From: CAMYLR01 sp039590215 | Lineage (GTDB): Bacteria; Gemmatimonadota; Gemmatimonadetes; JACCXV01; JAHWKZ01 | Assembly: GCA_039590215.1 (NCBI GenBank) | Contig: JBDHFX010000135.1 | Location: forward strand, 1 to 5,073 | Length of the DNA stretch: 5,073 nt | Direction: 5' to 3' | Shown here: positions 1 through 5,073 of the stretch, one piece after another | Layout: each line of letters opens with the position of its first letter | Numbering within the stretch: the first letter of the stretch is position 1 | The notes under the pieces: model-generated | What the model was told of the DNA's origin: nothing | Database searches by the model: none | The model's input: the letters and a program-made list of their open reading frames with translations, nothing else | Position numbers and translations under genes: made by a program

Positions 1-1079
1 ACGATCGTATACACGAGGGCCTCGGTTTCTATCAGGTCGCCGTCGGGATCGATCTCCTCGTCTCCGCGGGCCCGAGCCGCGACCGCCATGGCGCTGTCCG
101 CCAGCCCGGCGCGAGCCACCGCCGCCGCCACGGCCAGTTGCATCCATCGACGCCAAAACTCCTGTTCTTGCGGGGGCCAGAGGTCCACGTACTCCCCGAG
201 CAGCGTCCACGCTTCCTCCAGATCGGGCACCACCCCAGGCATCGCCATGTGCCACACCGGGCACTCGACGAAACGCGGTTCCCCCGGGAAGCGCTCATAG
301 CCTTCTCGGCACCAGCGGCTCGCTTCGGTTGGCTTATTCAGATCGTGGTTGGTAACGAAGAGCCGCCACAGGATGTCACTGGCATCCCTGAGGTAGGCGT
401 CGGCCTCATACGCCCGACGAGCGGAGAGGGCGGCCTCGACCGTCGCGCCTCGCGCCGCCAGAAGCTGACTGAGCATCGCGTGCGCAGCCGCCTCCGCGGG
501 GTTCGCCGCGGTCGCCGCGCGTAAGTCCTGTTCTGCCTCTTCGATGAGCTGCTCCGCGCCCGCCGGGTCGGGCTCGACACGCAGGATCCAGTACCAGTAT
601 TTGAGGTGTCCCCGCAGCGACAGCGCCTCGGGGTGATCGGACTCGAGGTTCAGGGCGCGGTCGGCGTGGCCGAGACCAATCTCGATCCGGCGCGCCGATA
701 ACTGCTGGTCGTAGGACCAGCTCCGCCTCGCTCGCCAGTACGCCAACCAGCCGCGCTGGACGAACGGCTCGACCCAGGCCGGATCCAGTGTTTCCGCTCG
801 AGCCAGCAGGGAGTCGGCGCGGTTGAATTGGACCGCGCTCGCATCCAGTTCGCCGGCCTCCATGAGAGGGATGGCCTCCTCCCGTACCTTAGTGGCGCGC
901 TGGACCAGCTCCCACGCCTCTACGCTTTTCGAGCCGGCCCGCATCTCGCGAAGGCGCACCTCCTCGCCCAACCGCCGGCGGAGAAACTCGGCGACCTGCT
1001 GCGCCAGGTCATCCTGGAGCGCGAACACCTCGCCTCGTGGCCGCTCCAAGTTCTCGCTCTCGATCCAATGTTCCCGCTT
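1..1079 (-). pseudogene. Out-of-frame C-terminal TPR half of the cyclase gene, partial at the window edge
   Basis: Reading the minus strand from 1079 down to 1 gives 359 codons without a stop, in a different frame from the cyclase half. It opens with REHWIESENLERPRGEVFAL, then LQDDLAQQVAEFLRRRLGEE, which is the stretch that normally follows the TolB/FlgO-like domain in these cyclase-TPR proteins. TPR-like helical pairs follow (for example ADRALNLESDHPEALSLRG, and a run around AATAANPAEAAAHAMLSQLL). The frame has the codon bias of real coding sequence and is still open at position 1, so the true C-terminus lies outside the window. The frame is closed upstream by a TAG near 1157, so it cannot be a separate gene with a long N-terminus. 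Possible restarts are GTG at 1028 and ATG at 944, neither with an obvious ribosome binding site. I read it as the detached 3' part of the cyclase gene; independent expression is possible but unsupported. Confidence 0.75.
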
Positions 1080-2220
1080 CGAGCACGCGAGCGATGCTGT
1101 CCACTGGCACGTTCGCGTCGGCGAAGGGCTGCACGCCGCTCCGAGAGACGACTTCTAGGCCCGACACCTGACCCAGCTCGTTGATGAGGGCATCCGTCAG
1201 GCCCCCGACCAGAAAGCCGAGCTCTTGACCTTCGCTAAAGTCGTCGAAATAGAGAACCGCAAGTCGATTGGGGTCGAGCCCGAGCCCTGCCGGCGCCTGT
1301 TCCACGATCGGCAGGTAGCGAACCGAGAGCCCTAAACCGACCAGGGCGATGAGGACACCAAAGCCGAGGTACGCGAGCTTTTCGCGACGCGCCAGGTGGG
1401 ACTCGCCGGGGACCGGCCGGGCCCTTCTCACCCCTTCGGGCGTGATCTCGAACTCCCAGGCCAAAACGAGCGCCAGCGGAAAACCAGCGATCACGGCGAC
1501 CACGACCGCGCGCGTGATCCAGCTGGGAACCAGCAACGCAGGGAACGTCGCCAGCACAATCGAGACGACCACAAACGCCAGCGTGACGTAGATGCCGGCC
1601 GCGCGCAGCACTTTGCGACGCCTGAGCTTGGCCAGAAACGCGCGCCACCCCATGAAGCCCACCGCCCCACCCTCGGCGACGTCCCACTTCAGCGTGCTCT
1701 CGACATCTACTGCGTAGACCGCCCGCGGCCGATCGTAGCCCTTGAGCTCCCGTTCCCCAAGCGATTCGAACTCAAACCCCGGCCGCTGGCGTAGCTGCCG
1801 CCAGACATCCTTGCTGGCGAGGACCTGACCCGGCTCAGCGACGCCTTCGAGTCGCGCGGCAACATTCAACCCCTCGCCGTAGATGTCGCCGTCGGGGGCG
1901 GTTGCCACCTCACCTACGTGTATACCGATATGGAGATCGGCGTCCGGGACGCCAGCCGCTTTCGCTCGCTCGCTGAAAGTGACGCGAAGAGAGCACGCGG
2001 CCTTGACCGCGGCCTCGGTACTGGAAAACTCGACCAACGCCCCGTCGCCAGTGAACTTGACCACCCGACCACCGAAGTGGCCCGCCACGCCCTCGGTTAG
2101 CTGTTGGAACAACCGGACGAGCTTTAGGGCTTCATCTTCGTTTTCAGCTGTACGCCGGCTGAACCCCACGATGTCAGCGAACCATACCGCCGCTAGCCGA
2201 TGAGGCAGGGCCTCGCTCAC
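1009..2220 (-). CDS. Class III adenylate cyclase with three membrane segments and a truncated TolB/FlgO-like domain (5' half of a broken gene)
   Basis: The product should convert ATP to cAMP at the cytoplasmic face of the inner membrane. Residues 8-173 are a class III cyclase domain with a full catalytic set: metal-binding Asp16 (in FADIVGFS) and Asp59 (in KFTGDG), purine-selecting Lys55 and Asp112 (the adenylate pairing), and transition-state Asn119 and Arg123 (NVAAR). Hydrophobic segments lie at about 207-231, 236-256 and 283-302. From about 317 a TolB/FlgO-like domain begins (RLAVLYFDDFSE, then GGLTDALINELG), which by topology would be periplasmic. Homology stops near Gly383-Thr384; the last roughly 20 residues are out of frame and end at TGA. 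The start is GTG; an in-frame TAG 36 bases upstream and no better start support it, though the ribosome binding site is weak. Family members continue into TPRs, which are present here in another frame. The cyclase domain may still fold and work; the protein as a whole is truncated. Confidence 0.85.
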   Translation of the reverse strand: MSEALPHRLAAVWFADIVGFSRRTAENEDEALKLVRLFQQLTEGVAGHFGGRVVKFTGDGALVEFSSTEAAVKAACSLRVTFSERAKAAGVPDADLHIGIHVGEVATAPDGDIYGEGLNVAARLEGVAEPGQVLASKDVWRQLRQRPGFEFESLGERELKGYDRPRAVYAVDVESTLKWDVAEGGAVGFMGWRAFLAKLRRRKVLRAAGIYVTLAFVVVSIVLATFPALLVPSWITRAVVVAVIAGFPLALVLAWEFEITPEGVRRARPVPGESHLARREKLAYLGFGVLIALVGLGLSVRYLPIVEQAPAGLGLDPNRLAVLYFDDFSEGQELGFLVGGLTDALINELGQVSGLEVVSRSGVQPFADANVPVDSIARVLEAGTLDRERELGAATRRGVRAPG

Positions 2221-2289
2221 CGGAAGTCCGAGCAGCGTTGCGGGTGGCGGTCGCTATCGATGCTTTTCATGCAGACTCGATCCTTCGCT

Positions 2290-2309
2290 GGGATCGCGTG
2301 AGTGATCCC
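2290..2309. repeat. Short inverted repeat upstream of the cyclase
   Basis: GGGATC (2290-2295) and GATCCC (2304-2309) form a 6-bp perfect inverted repeat around an 8-base centre. It lies 70-90 bases upstream of the cyclase start, where an operator or a 5'-UTR hairpin could sit. Repeats this short also arise by chance in GC-rich DNA, so a function is only a guess. Confidence 0.3.
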
Positions 2310-2444
2310 GACTCAATTAATCCGTATCCCATTATGCTACCACAACCTATGGGTGTATGCGACCAGGTCTCCGTGCCCATAAGCAAGTCTAGGCGAAGTG
2401 ACGATATGGTGATTTTCCCCACAGACGCCGTCGTGCGTTCCCTT

Positions 2445-2455
2445 TATGCTATGAT
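2445..2455 (+). promoter_or_regulatory. Possible -10 element for the riboswitch transcript
   Basis: Two overlapping sigma-70-like -10 hexamers, TATGCT (2445-2450) and TATGAT (2450-2455), lie in the locally AT-rich stretch just before the aptamer. Initiation about 7 bases after the second would start the RNA near 2462, roughly 15 bases before the conserved aptamer core, a sensible distance. I see no good -35 hexamer at 16-18 bases spacing, so the assignment rests on the -10 match and position. Confidence 0.3.
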
Positions 2456-2477
2456 GGTACAAGTGAGCGAGTAGGCC

Positions 2478-2589
2478 AAGAAAAAGGCAAACCCGGCGAA
2501 AGCCGGGGACGCAAAGCTACGGATCCTCGCTTCCTCCGCGACGCCTTCAGCGACGCCACGAAGGATCCTCAAGACCGCCGAGCCGCCGC
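2478..2589 (+). promoter_or_regulatory. Cyclic di-GMP-I (GEMM) riboswitch aptamer
   Basis: An RNA sensor of the second messenger cyclic di-GMP. The core matches the GEMM-I consensus: AAAAAGGCAAACC (2481-2493), a P2 hairpin of CCCGGC / GCCGGG (2492-2497 with 2502-2507) closed by a GAAA tetraloop (2498-2501), then GGGACGCAAAGC (2506-2517). The tetraloop-receptor side appears as CTACGG (2517-2522) and GCCGAG (2577-2582), and the closing GCC (2585-2587) can pair with GGC (2486-2488). By alignment with the Vibrio Vc2 aptamer, the ligand-contact positions G20, A47 and C92 correspond to G2487, A2514 and C2586, all conserved. P3 is longer than usual: GGATCCT (2521-2527) pairs perfectly with AGGATCC (2562-2568) around a large apical region. 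The core identification is strong; the exact P3 pairing and the 3' boundary are less certain. It lies in the leader of the lipoprotein gene that starts at 2638. Confidence 0.85.
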
Positions 2590-2637
2590 AGGGTCTCCCC
2601 TCTCAACAGCCCATAGCACCAACCGCAAGGGGGAAAG
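2590..2637 (+). promoter_or_regulatory. Riboswitch expression platform with ribosome binding site
   Basis: A strong Shine-Dalgarno sequence AGGGGG (2628-2633) lies 4 bases before the ATG at 2638. Upstream CCCCT (2597-2601) can pair with AGGGG of that site (2628-2632). The same pyrimidine run can instead pair with AGGG (2590-2593), directly at the end of the aptamer. The two pairings exclude each other, which would suit a translational switch. There is no T-run, so a transcription terminator is unlikely here. The helices are short (4-6 bp), so the mechanism is a model; the ribosome binding site itself is clear. Confidence 0.5.
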
Positions 2638-3114
2638 ATGGACAGAGCGTTTACAGCGCTAGTCGCGGTAACGGTGATGGTCGCAATCGGCTGCGCTACC
2701 GAAAGCGGTGGTCGCGCCGGGCGAGCGCCAGCGCTAGGATGGTACGGCGACATTCATGTTGGGGGACTGGAGGCCAATGGGGAGACGTTCGTCGCCAACG
2801 TGACGACGTCGCGGTTGACCGATGAGCGAGCCCGATCGACCGTCACACTGCAGGGGAAGATGCCCGAGGGCATGTACCCCTGGTTCATTCACGTTGGGGT
2901 CTGCGAGGATGGTTCCGACGGGCCGATCCTCGGGAGGCCAGAGAATTACCCGATGCTGAAGCCGGATGCGGAGGGCGTTTACACAGCTACCGCCAATCTT
3001 GAAATCGCGCTCGATCCGAACGGCAGCTACTACATCGCCATCCACAACGCCGAAGCGGTTAGCCCCATGACGACGATCGTCGCTTGTGGGGAGTTGGAGC
3101 GCAGGGGTACCTGA
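2638..3114 (+). CDS. Putative lipoprotein, Cu/Zn-SOD-like or CHRD-like beta-sandwich
   Basis: A 158-residue exported protein of unknown role. Residues 1-19 look like a lipoprotein signal: Arg3, a hydrophobic core, and a lipobox-like AIGC with Cys19 as the lipidation site. The mature part is beta-rich. FIHVGVCED (83-91) and YYIAIHNAEA (131-140), ending in TIVACGEL (146-153), resemble the conserved pieces of short SOD-like/CHRD domains (an IHxGxC motif, a xxVHxxxE motif, and a C-terminal ACGE like the ACG of Cu/Zn superoxide dismutase). Cys89 and Cys150 sit where a disulfide is expected. Only two histidines (85 and 136) remain at plausible metal positions, so dismutase activity is doubtful; structural or metal binding is more likely. 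The start is fixed by AGGGGG 4 bases upstream. The gene is first behind a cyclic di-GMP-I riboswitch and is followed by an intrinsic terminator, so it is probably a single-gene unit controlled by cyclic di-GMP. Confidence 0.82.
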   Translation: MDRAFTALVAVTVMVAIGCATESGGRAGRAPALGWYGDIHVGGLEANGETFVANVTTSRLTDERARSTVTLQGKMPEGMYPWFIHVGVCEDGSDGPILGRPENYPMLKPDAEGVYTATANLEIALDPNGSYYIAIHNAEAVSPMTTIVACGELERRGT

Positions 3115-3164
3115 TCGCGGAATGATCGCGGGCTCGATCGTCCGGGCCATGCACAACGAGTGTT

Positions 3165-3198
3165 GCGGGGCGTTCGCAGGAGCGCCCCGCTTTTTTTT
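3165..3198 (+). terminator. Strong intrinsic terminator after the SOD-like lipoprotein gene
   Basis: GCGGGGCG (3165-3172) pairs perfectly with CGCCCCGC (3183-3190). The stem can extend inward by T·G, T-A and C-G pairs to a 4-base loop (3176-3179), giving about 11 pairs. It is followed immediately by eight Ts (3191-3198). This is a textbook Rho-independent terminator, 50 bases after the stop codon at 3114, and it should insulate the downstream gene from the riboswitch transcript. Confidence 0.93.
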
Positions 3199-3299
3199 GG
3201 GTATCGCGACGCGTGGGCCTCGATGCCACATCTATGCCCCCGGACACCGCAAAGCCGGTTATCTTCCTCGCATTCGCTAGAAACGGAATCGGAGGGCAT

Positions 3300-3833
3300 A
3301 TGGTAACGTGGTCAGAACGATTTCATCGCGGGCGGTGGTTCTTGGCTTCGGCGACTGTGTGCGCGGCTTGCTCGACACAGACCACAGTTGACCAATCGCT
3401 CACCGCCGAAGACATCGAAGTGATTCGGGAGTTGAACCTCGCTTATCCCGCAGCTTGGCTAGCGAACGATCCGGAAGCGGTGATGGCCACCCTCACCGAT
3501 GATGCGGTGCTCATCCCGGCTCTGGGAACGGACCCTGTCAGTGGCGCGGAGGCGATTCGCGAGTTCTTCTGGCCGCCGGACGCGCCGACTTCGACGGTAC
3601 CTCACTTCGAGATGAACCCAGAAGAGATCAGCGGCGCTGGCGACATAGCCTACGTCTGGGGCACCATGTCACTGTCATTCTCGATGGACGACGAGGGCGA
3701 GAGTCAACTCTACTCGACCGCCGGCAACTATCTAATGGTCATGCGCCGGGATGAGAGCGCCGGGTGGAAGATCGCGCGATACATCTGGAACCACCCGCCG
3801 TGGGAGCTATCGCAGTCGACAGCGGCCTCTTAA
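3300..3833 (+). CDS. SnoaL/DUF4440-like NTF2-fold protein with probable lipoprotein signal
   Basis: A 177-residue protein with an NTF2-like cone fold of the SnoaL/DUF4440 type; these bind small hydrophobic ligands or act as isomerases, but the substrate cannot be read here. After an N-terminal helix (TAEDIEVIRELN, 35-46) comes the typical AWLANDPEAVMATLTDDAVL (52-71), then SGAEAIREFF (81-90), a central strand AYVWGTMSLSF (117-127), and GWKIARYIWN (155-164), the usual C-terminal strand. The N-terminus has Arg7, Arg10 and Arg12 and a hydrophobic stretch to CAAC, with Cys24 the likely lipidated residue; the -3 Cys is unusual, so lipidation is less sure than export. The ATG at 3300 is chosen because GGAGGG (3291-3296) sits just upstream. 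A GTG at 3213 would add 29 residues ahead of the signal and lacks such a site. It follows the terminator, so it needs its own promoter, which I could not identify. The RCC1 gene starts 48 bases downstream. Confidence 0.85.
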   Translation: MVTWSERFHRGRWFLASATVCAACSTQTTVDQSLTAEDIEVIRELNLAYPAAWLANDPEAVMATLTDDAVLIPALGTDPVSGAEAIREFFWPPDAPTSTVPHFEMNPEEISGAGDIAYVWGTMSLSFSMDDEGESQLYSTAGNYLMVMRRDESAGWKIARYIWNHPPWELSQSTAAS

Positions 3834-3836
3834 ACC

Positions 3837-3877
3837 CCTCCGGTCGTTACTAGATTTTCGCTGTTAACGACGGGAGG
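3837..3877 (+). promoter_or_regulatory. Long hairpin that sequesters the RCC1 gene's ribosome binding site
   Basis: CCTCCGGTCGTTA (3837-3849) is complementary to TAACGACGGGAGG (3865-3877) with a single G-G mismatch, giving 12 of 13 pairs around a 15-base loop. The 3' arm contains GGGAGG (3872-3877), the Shine-Dalgarno sequence of the gene starting at 3882. No T-run follows, so it is not an intrinsic terminator. It could lower RCC1 translation, protect the upstream message's 3' end, or act as a DNA palindrome for a regulator. The pairing is seen directly; the role is inferred. Confidence 0.65.
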
Positions 3878-3881
3878 TTCT

Positions 3882-5048
3882 ATGCCAGCCAAAATGACGC
3901 TCGGTTGGGCCGCGCTGCTCATCGTGCTCATGGCTGGTTGCTCGGACGGCGACGGGCTCACGTTCGATCTGCCACCGCAGCCGATGTCTGGTTTCCAATC
4001 CATCAGCATGAGCCTTCATCACTCGTGTGGGATTCGGCTTGGCGATGGCGCTTACTGTTGGGGGCGCAACGAGAGTGGGGAACTGGGCGACGGAACCAAC
4101 ACCAATCGCACGCGTCCGCAGCGGGTGACCGGCGGAGCCGAGCTCATAATGACTGCGAATGGTGTGCGGCACACGTGCGGCCTCACGGTTGTTGGTGAAG
4201 CTCGATGCTGGGGCATCAATTCAGTCGGACAACTCGGAGATGGTTCCACGATCGATCGAAATATGCCGACACCGGTCGAGTCGAACGTCACGTTTCTGTC
4301 GATAGCCGCAAACGGCGGAGCCTCGTGCGGACTGGCTTTCGACGGGGTGGTGTGGTGCTGGGGTCGAAACTTTCGCGGTCAGTTGGGTGATGGAACGCAA
4401 CAAGACAGCGCCACGCCGGTTCAGGTCGATACCGGTGTTCGGTTCGTCGCCATTGATGCCAGCGCCGGCGGTGCGTTTACGTGCGGCCTCAGCACGGGTG
4501 GTGACGCGTACTGCTGGGGCCGGAACGCTCAGGGTCAGCTCGGCGACGGAACGACCGTCGACCGGGACCGACCGGTGAGGGTTCAGGGTGGTCTGTCGTT
4601 CGTGGCGCTGGGAGTCGGTGATCAACACGCCTGCGGACTAAGGAGCAACGGCCGCGTGCACTGTTGGGGCCGAAACCAGGAGGGCCAGTTGGGTGACGGC
4701 ACAAACGCCCAGCGGTTGGCACCGACCCAGGTCGAAACGCAAGCCCCGTTCGTTGCCGTCGGTGGGGGAGCGGAGCACACCTGCGCGCTCGCCGACGATG
4801 GAACGGCTTACTGTTGGGGCGCCGGCCGAACTGGGCAGCTCGGCACGGCGGACATCACCGCTCACACGACCCCGGTTCGGGTTGCAACCACAGAGAGGTT
4901 CGTGCGGATCAGCGTCGGCATCGCGGCCGGTTGCGGGATCCGCGCTGACGGCGTGGCCTTCTGCTGGGGCGAGAACTTCTTTGGCGAGCTGGGCGATGGC
5001 GAAACCGGCAGCCACCGACTCTTTCCCGCGCCAGTCGACAGTCCCTAA
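3882..5048 (+). CDS. RCC1-repeat beta-propeller lipoprotein with seven cysteine pairs
   Basis: A 388-residue secreted protein predicted to form a seven-bladed RCC1-type propeller, a scaffold for protein or ligand binding rather than an enzyme fold. Residues 1-20 are a lipoprotein signal (Lys4, hydrophobic core, lipobox MAGC, lipidated Cys20). From about residue 38 there are seven repeats of about 50 residues with the core C-G-L/I ... C-W-G-R-N-x-x-G-Q-L-G-D-G-T. Each repeat has a cysteine pair exactly 10 residues apart: 49/59, 99/109, 149/159, 201/211, 251/261, 301/311 and 351/361. This suggests one disulfide per blade, in keeping with an extracytoplasmic protein. Repeat 6 has lost the GDGT turn (GTADITAHT). 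The fourth repeat starts two residues late because of a small glycine-rich insertion. The ATG at 3882 is supported by GGGAGG 4 bases upstream; the next Met (codon 5) has no such site. It ends with TAA and may be cotranscribed with the NTF2-fold gene. The ligand is unknown. Confidence 0.92.
   Translation: MPAKMTLGWAALLIVLMAGCSDGDGLTFDLPPQPMSGFQSISMSLHHSCGIRLGDGAYCWGRNESGELGDGTNTNRTRPQRVTGGAELIMTANGVRHTCGLTVVGEARCWGINSVGQLGDGSTIDRNMPTPVESNVTFLSIAANGGASCGLAFDGVVWCWGRNFRGQLGDGTQQDSATPVQVDTGVRFVAIDASAGGAFTCGLSTGGDAYCWGRNAQGQLGDGTTVDRDRPVRVQGGLSFVALGVGDQHACGLRSNGRVHCWGRNQEGQLGDGTNAQRLAPTQVETQAPFVAVGGGAEHTCALADDGTAYCWGAGRTGQLGTADITAHTTPVRVATTERFVRISVGIAAGCGIRADGVAFCWGENFFGELGDGETGSHRLFPAPVDSP
3993..5039 (+). 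repeat. Seven coding tandem repeats of about 150 bp (RCC1 units)
   Basis: The RCC1 gene shows a period of about 150 bp, marked by recurring TGTTGGGG/TGCTGGGG (Cys-Trp-Gly) followed by CAGCTCGG/CAGTTGGG-type (Gln-Leu-Gly) segments. The Cys-Trp codons recur every 150 bases, apart from one 156-base step between units 3 and 4. Unit DNA sequences have diverged at synonymous sites, so these are old protein-level repeats rather than a recent DNA expansion. Confidence 0.85.
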
Positions 5049-5073
5049 AGCAACTTCCGGCGGTTTTCCAAGC

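Larger units (their letters stand above)
2221..2475. other. Divergent intergenic region between cyclase and riboswitch
   Basis: About 250 bases with no convincing gene. It is visibly less GC-rich than its flanks, as expected for promoter DNA serving both the leftward cyclase and the rightward riboswitch transcript. A TTG-initiated open frame (2238-2474) exists, but its composition is not protein-like and it covers the promoter zone. The region contains one short inverted repeat and -10-like hexamers on the plus strand, listed separately. Confidence 0.6.

Noticed and set aside
1050..1090. Programmed ribosomal frameshift joining the two halves of the cyclase
   Set aside because: No slippery heptamer is evident, and a frameshift would not restore the missing 25-30 residues.
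1235..1794. Alternative frames on both strands within the cyclase region
   Set aside because: They are shadows of the cyclase frame in GC-rich DNA, rich in Arg, Gly and Pro with no domain signal.
2238..2474. Open frame of 78 codons on the plus strand before the riboswitch
   Set aside because: It starts with TTG, has no ribosome binding site, overlaps the divergent promoter region and shows no protein-like features.
2734..3231. Minus-strand open frame of 165 codons opposite the SOD-like lipoprotein
   Set aside because: It runs antisense through the real gene and the terminator, and has low-complexity, unrecognisable protein content.
3213..3299. GTG-initiated N-terminal extension of the NTF2-fold protein
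   Set aside because: It would place 29 residues before a clear signal sequence, while the ATG at 3300 has GGAGGG just upstream.
3837..3881. Intrinsic terminator after the NTF2-fold gene
   Set aside because: The hairpin is strong but is followed by TTCTATG rather than a T-run, and it ends in the ribosome binding site of the next gene.
3993..5039. CRISPR-like or recent DNA tandem array
   Set aside because: The 150-bp periodicity is explained by coding RCC1 repeats whose DNA has diverged; there are no identical repeats with unique spacers.
5049..5073. Possible terminator after the RCC1 gene
   Set aside because: Only 25 bases remain and no complete stem with a T-run can be seen before the window ends.

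Overview
The window is GC-rich with long, dense reading frames and reads as bacterial chromosome. A class III nucleotide cyclase fused to membrane segments, a TolB/FlgO-like domain and TPRs, next to several small lipoproteins and an RCC1-repeat lipoprotein, is a combination I associate with Gemmatimonadota and similar soil or marine lineages. That placement is an impression from gene style, not a proof.

Layout. Positions 1-2220 (minus strand) hold one large gene for a membrane-bound class III adenylate cyclase. Its first half (2220-1009) is an open frame ending in a premature stop. The TPR-rich second half (about 1079 to 1, running off the window) is fully open but in a different frame. About 25-30 residues that normally join the halves are missing, so the gene looks broken by an internal deletion. 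Positions 2221-2475 are a divergent intergenic region, less GC-rich, with no convincing gene. Positions about 2478-2589 hold a cyclic di-GMP-I (GEMM) riboswitch, followed by a short leader with a strong ribosome binding site.

The riboswitch leads into three plus-strand genes, all with lipoprotein-like N-termini: a 158-residue protein resembling short Cu/Zn-SOD-like or CHRD-like beta-sandwich proteins (2638-3114), a 177-residue SnoaL/DUF4440-type NTF2-fold protein (3300-3833), and a 388-residue seven-repeat RCC1 beta-propeller (3882-5048). A strong intrinsic terminator (3165-3198) separates the first from the other two. A long hairpin between the second and third genes buries the ribosome binding site of the RCC1 gene.

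How it may work together: the riboswitch should make the first lipoprotein respond to cyclic di-GMP, the messenger of surface attachment and biofilm life. The terminator probably confines that control mainly to the first gene. The other two may form a small operon in which the hairpin limits RCC1 translation. The cyclase uses a different messenger (cAMP) and is transcribed divergently, so a functional link to the lipoproteins is only suggested by position.
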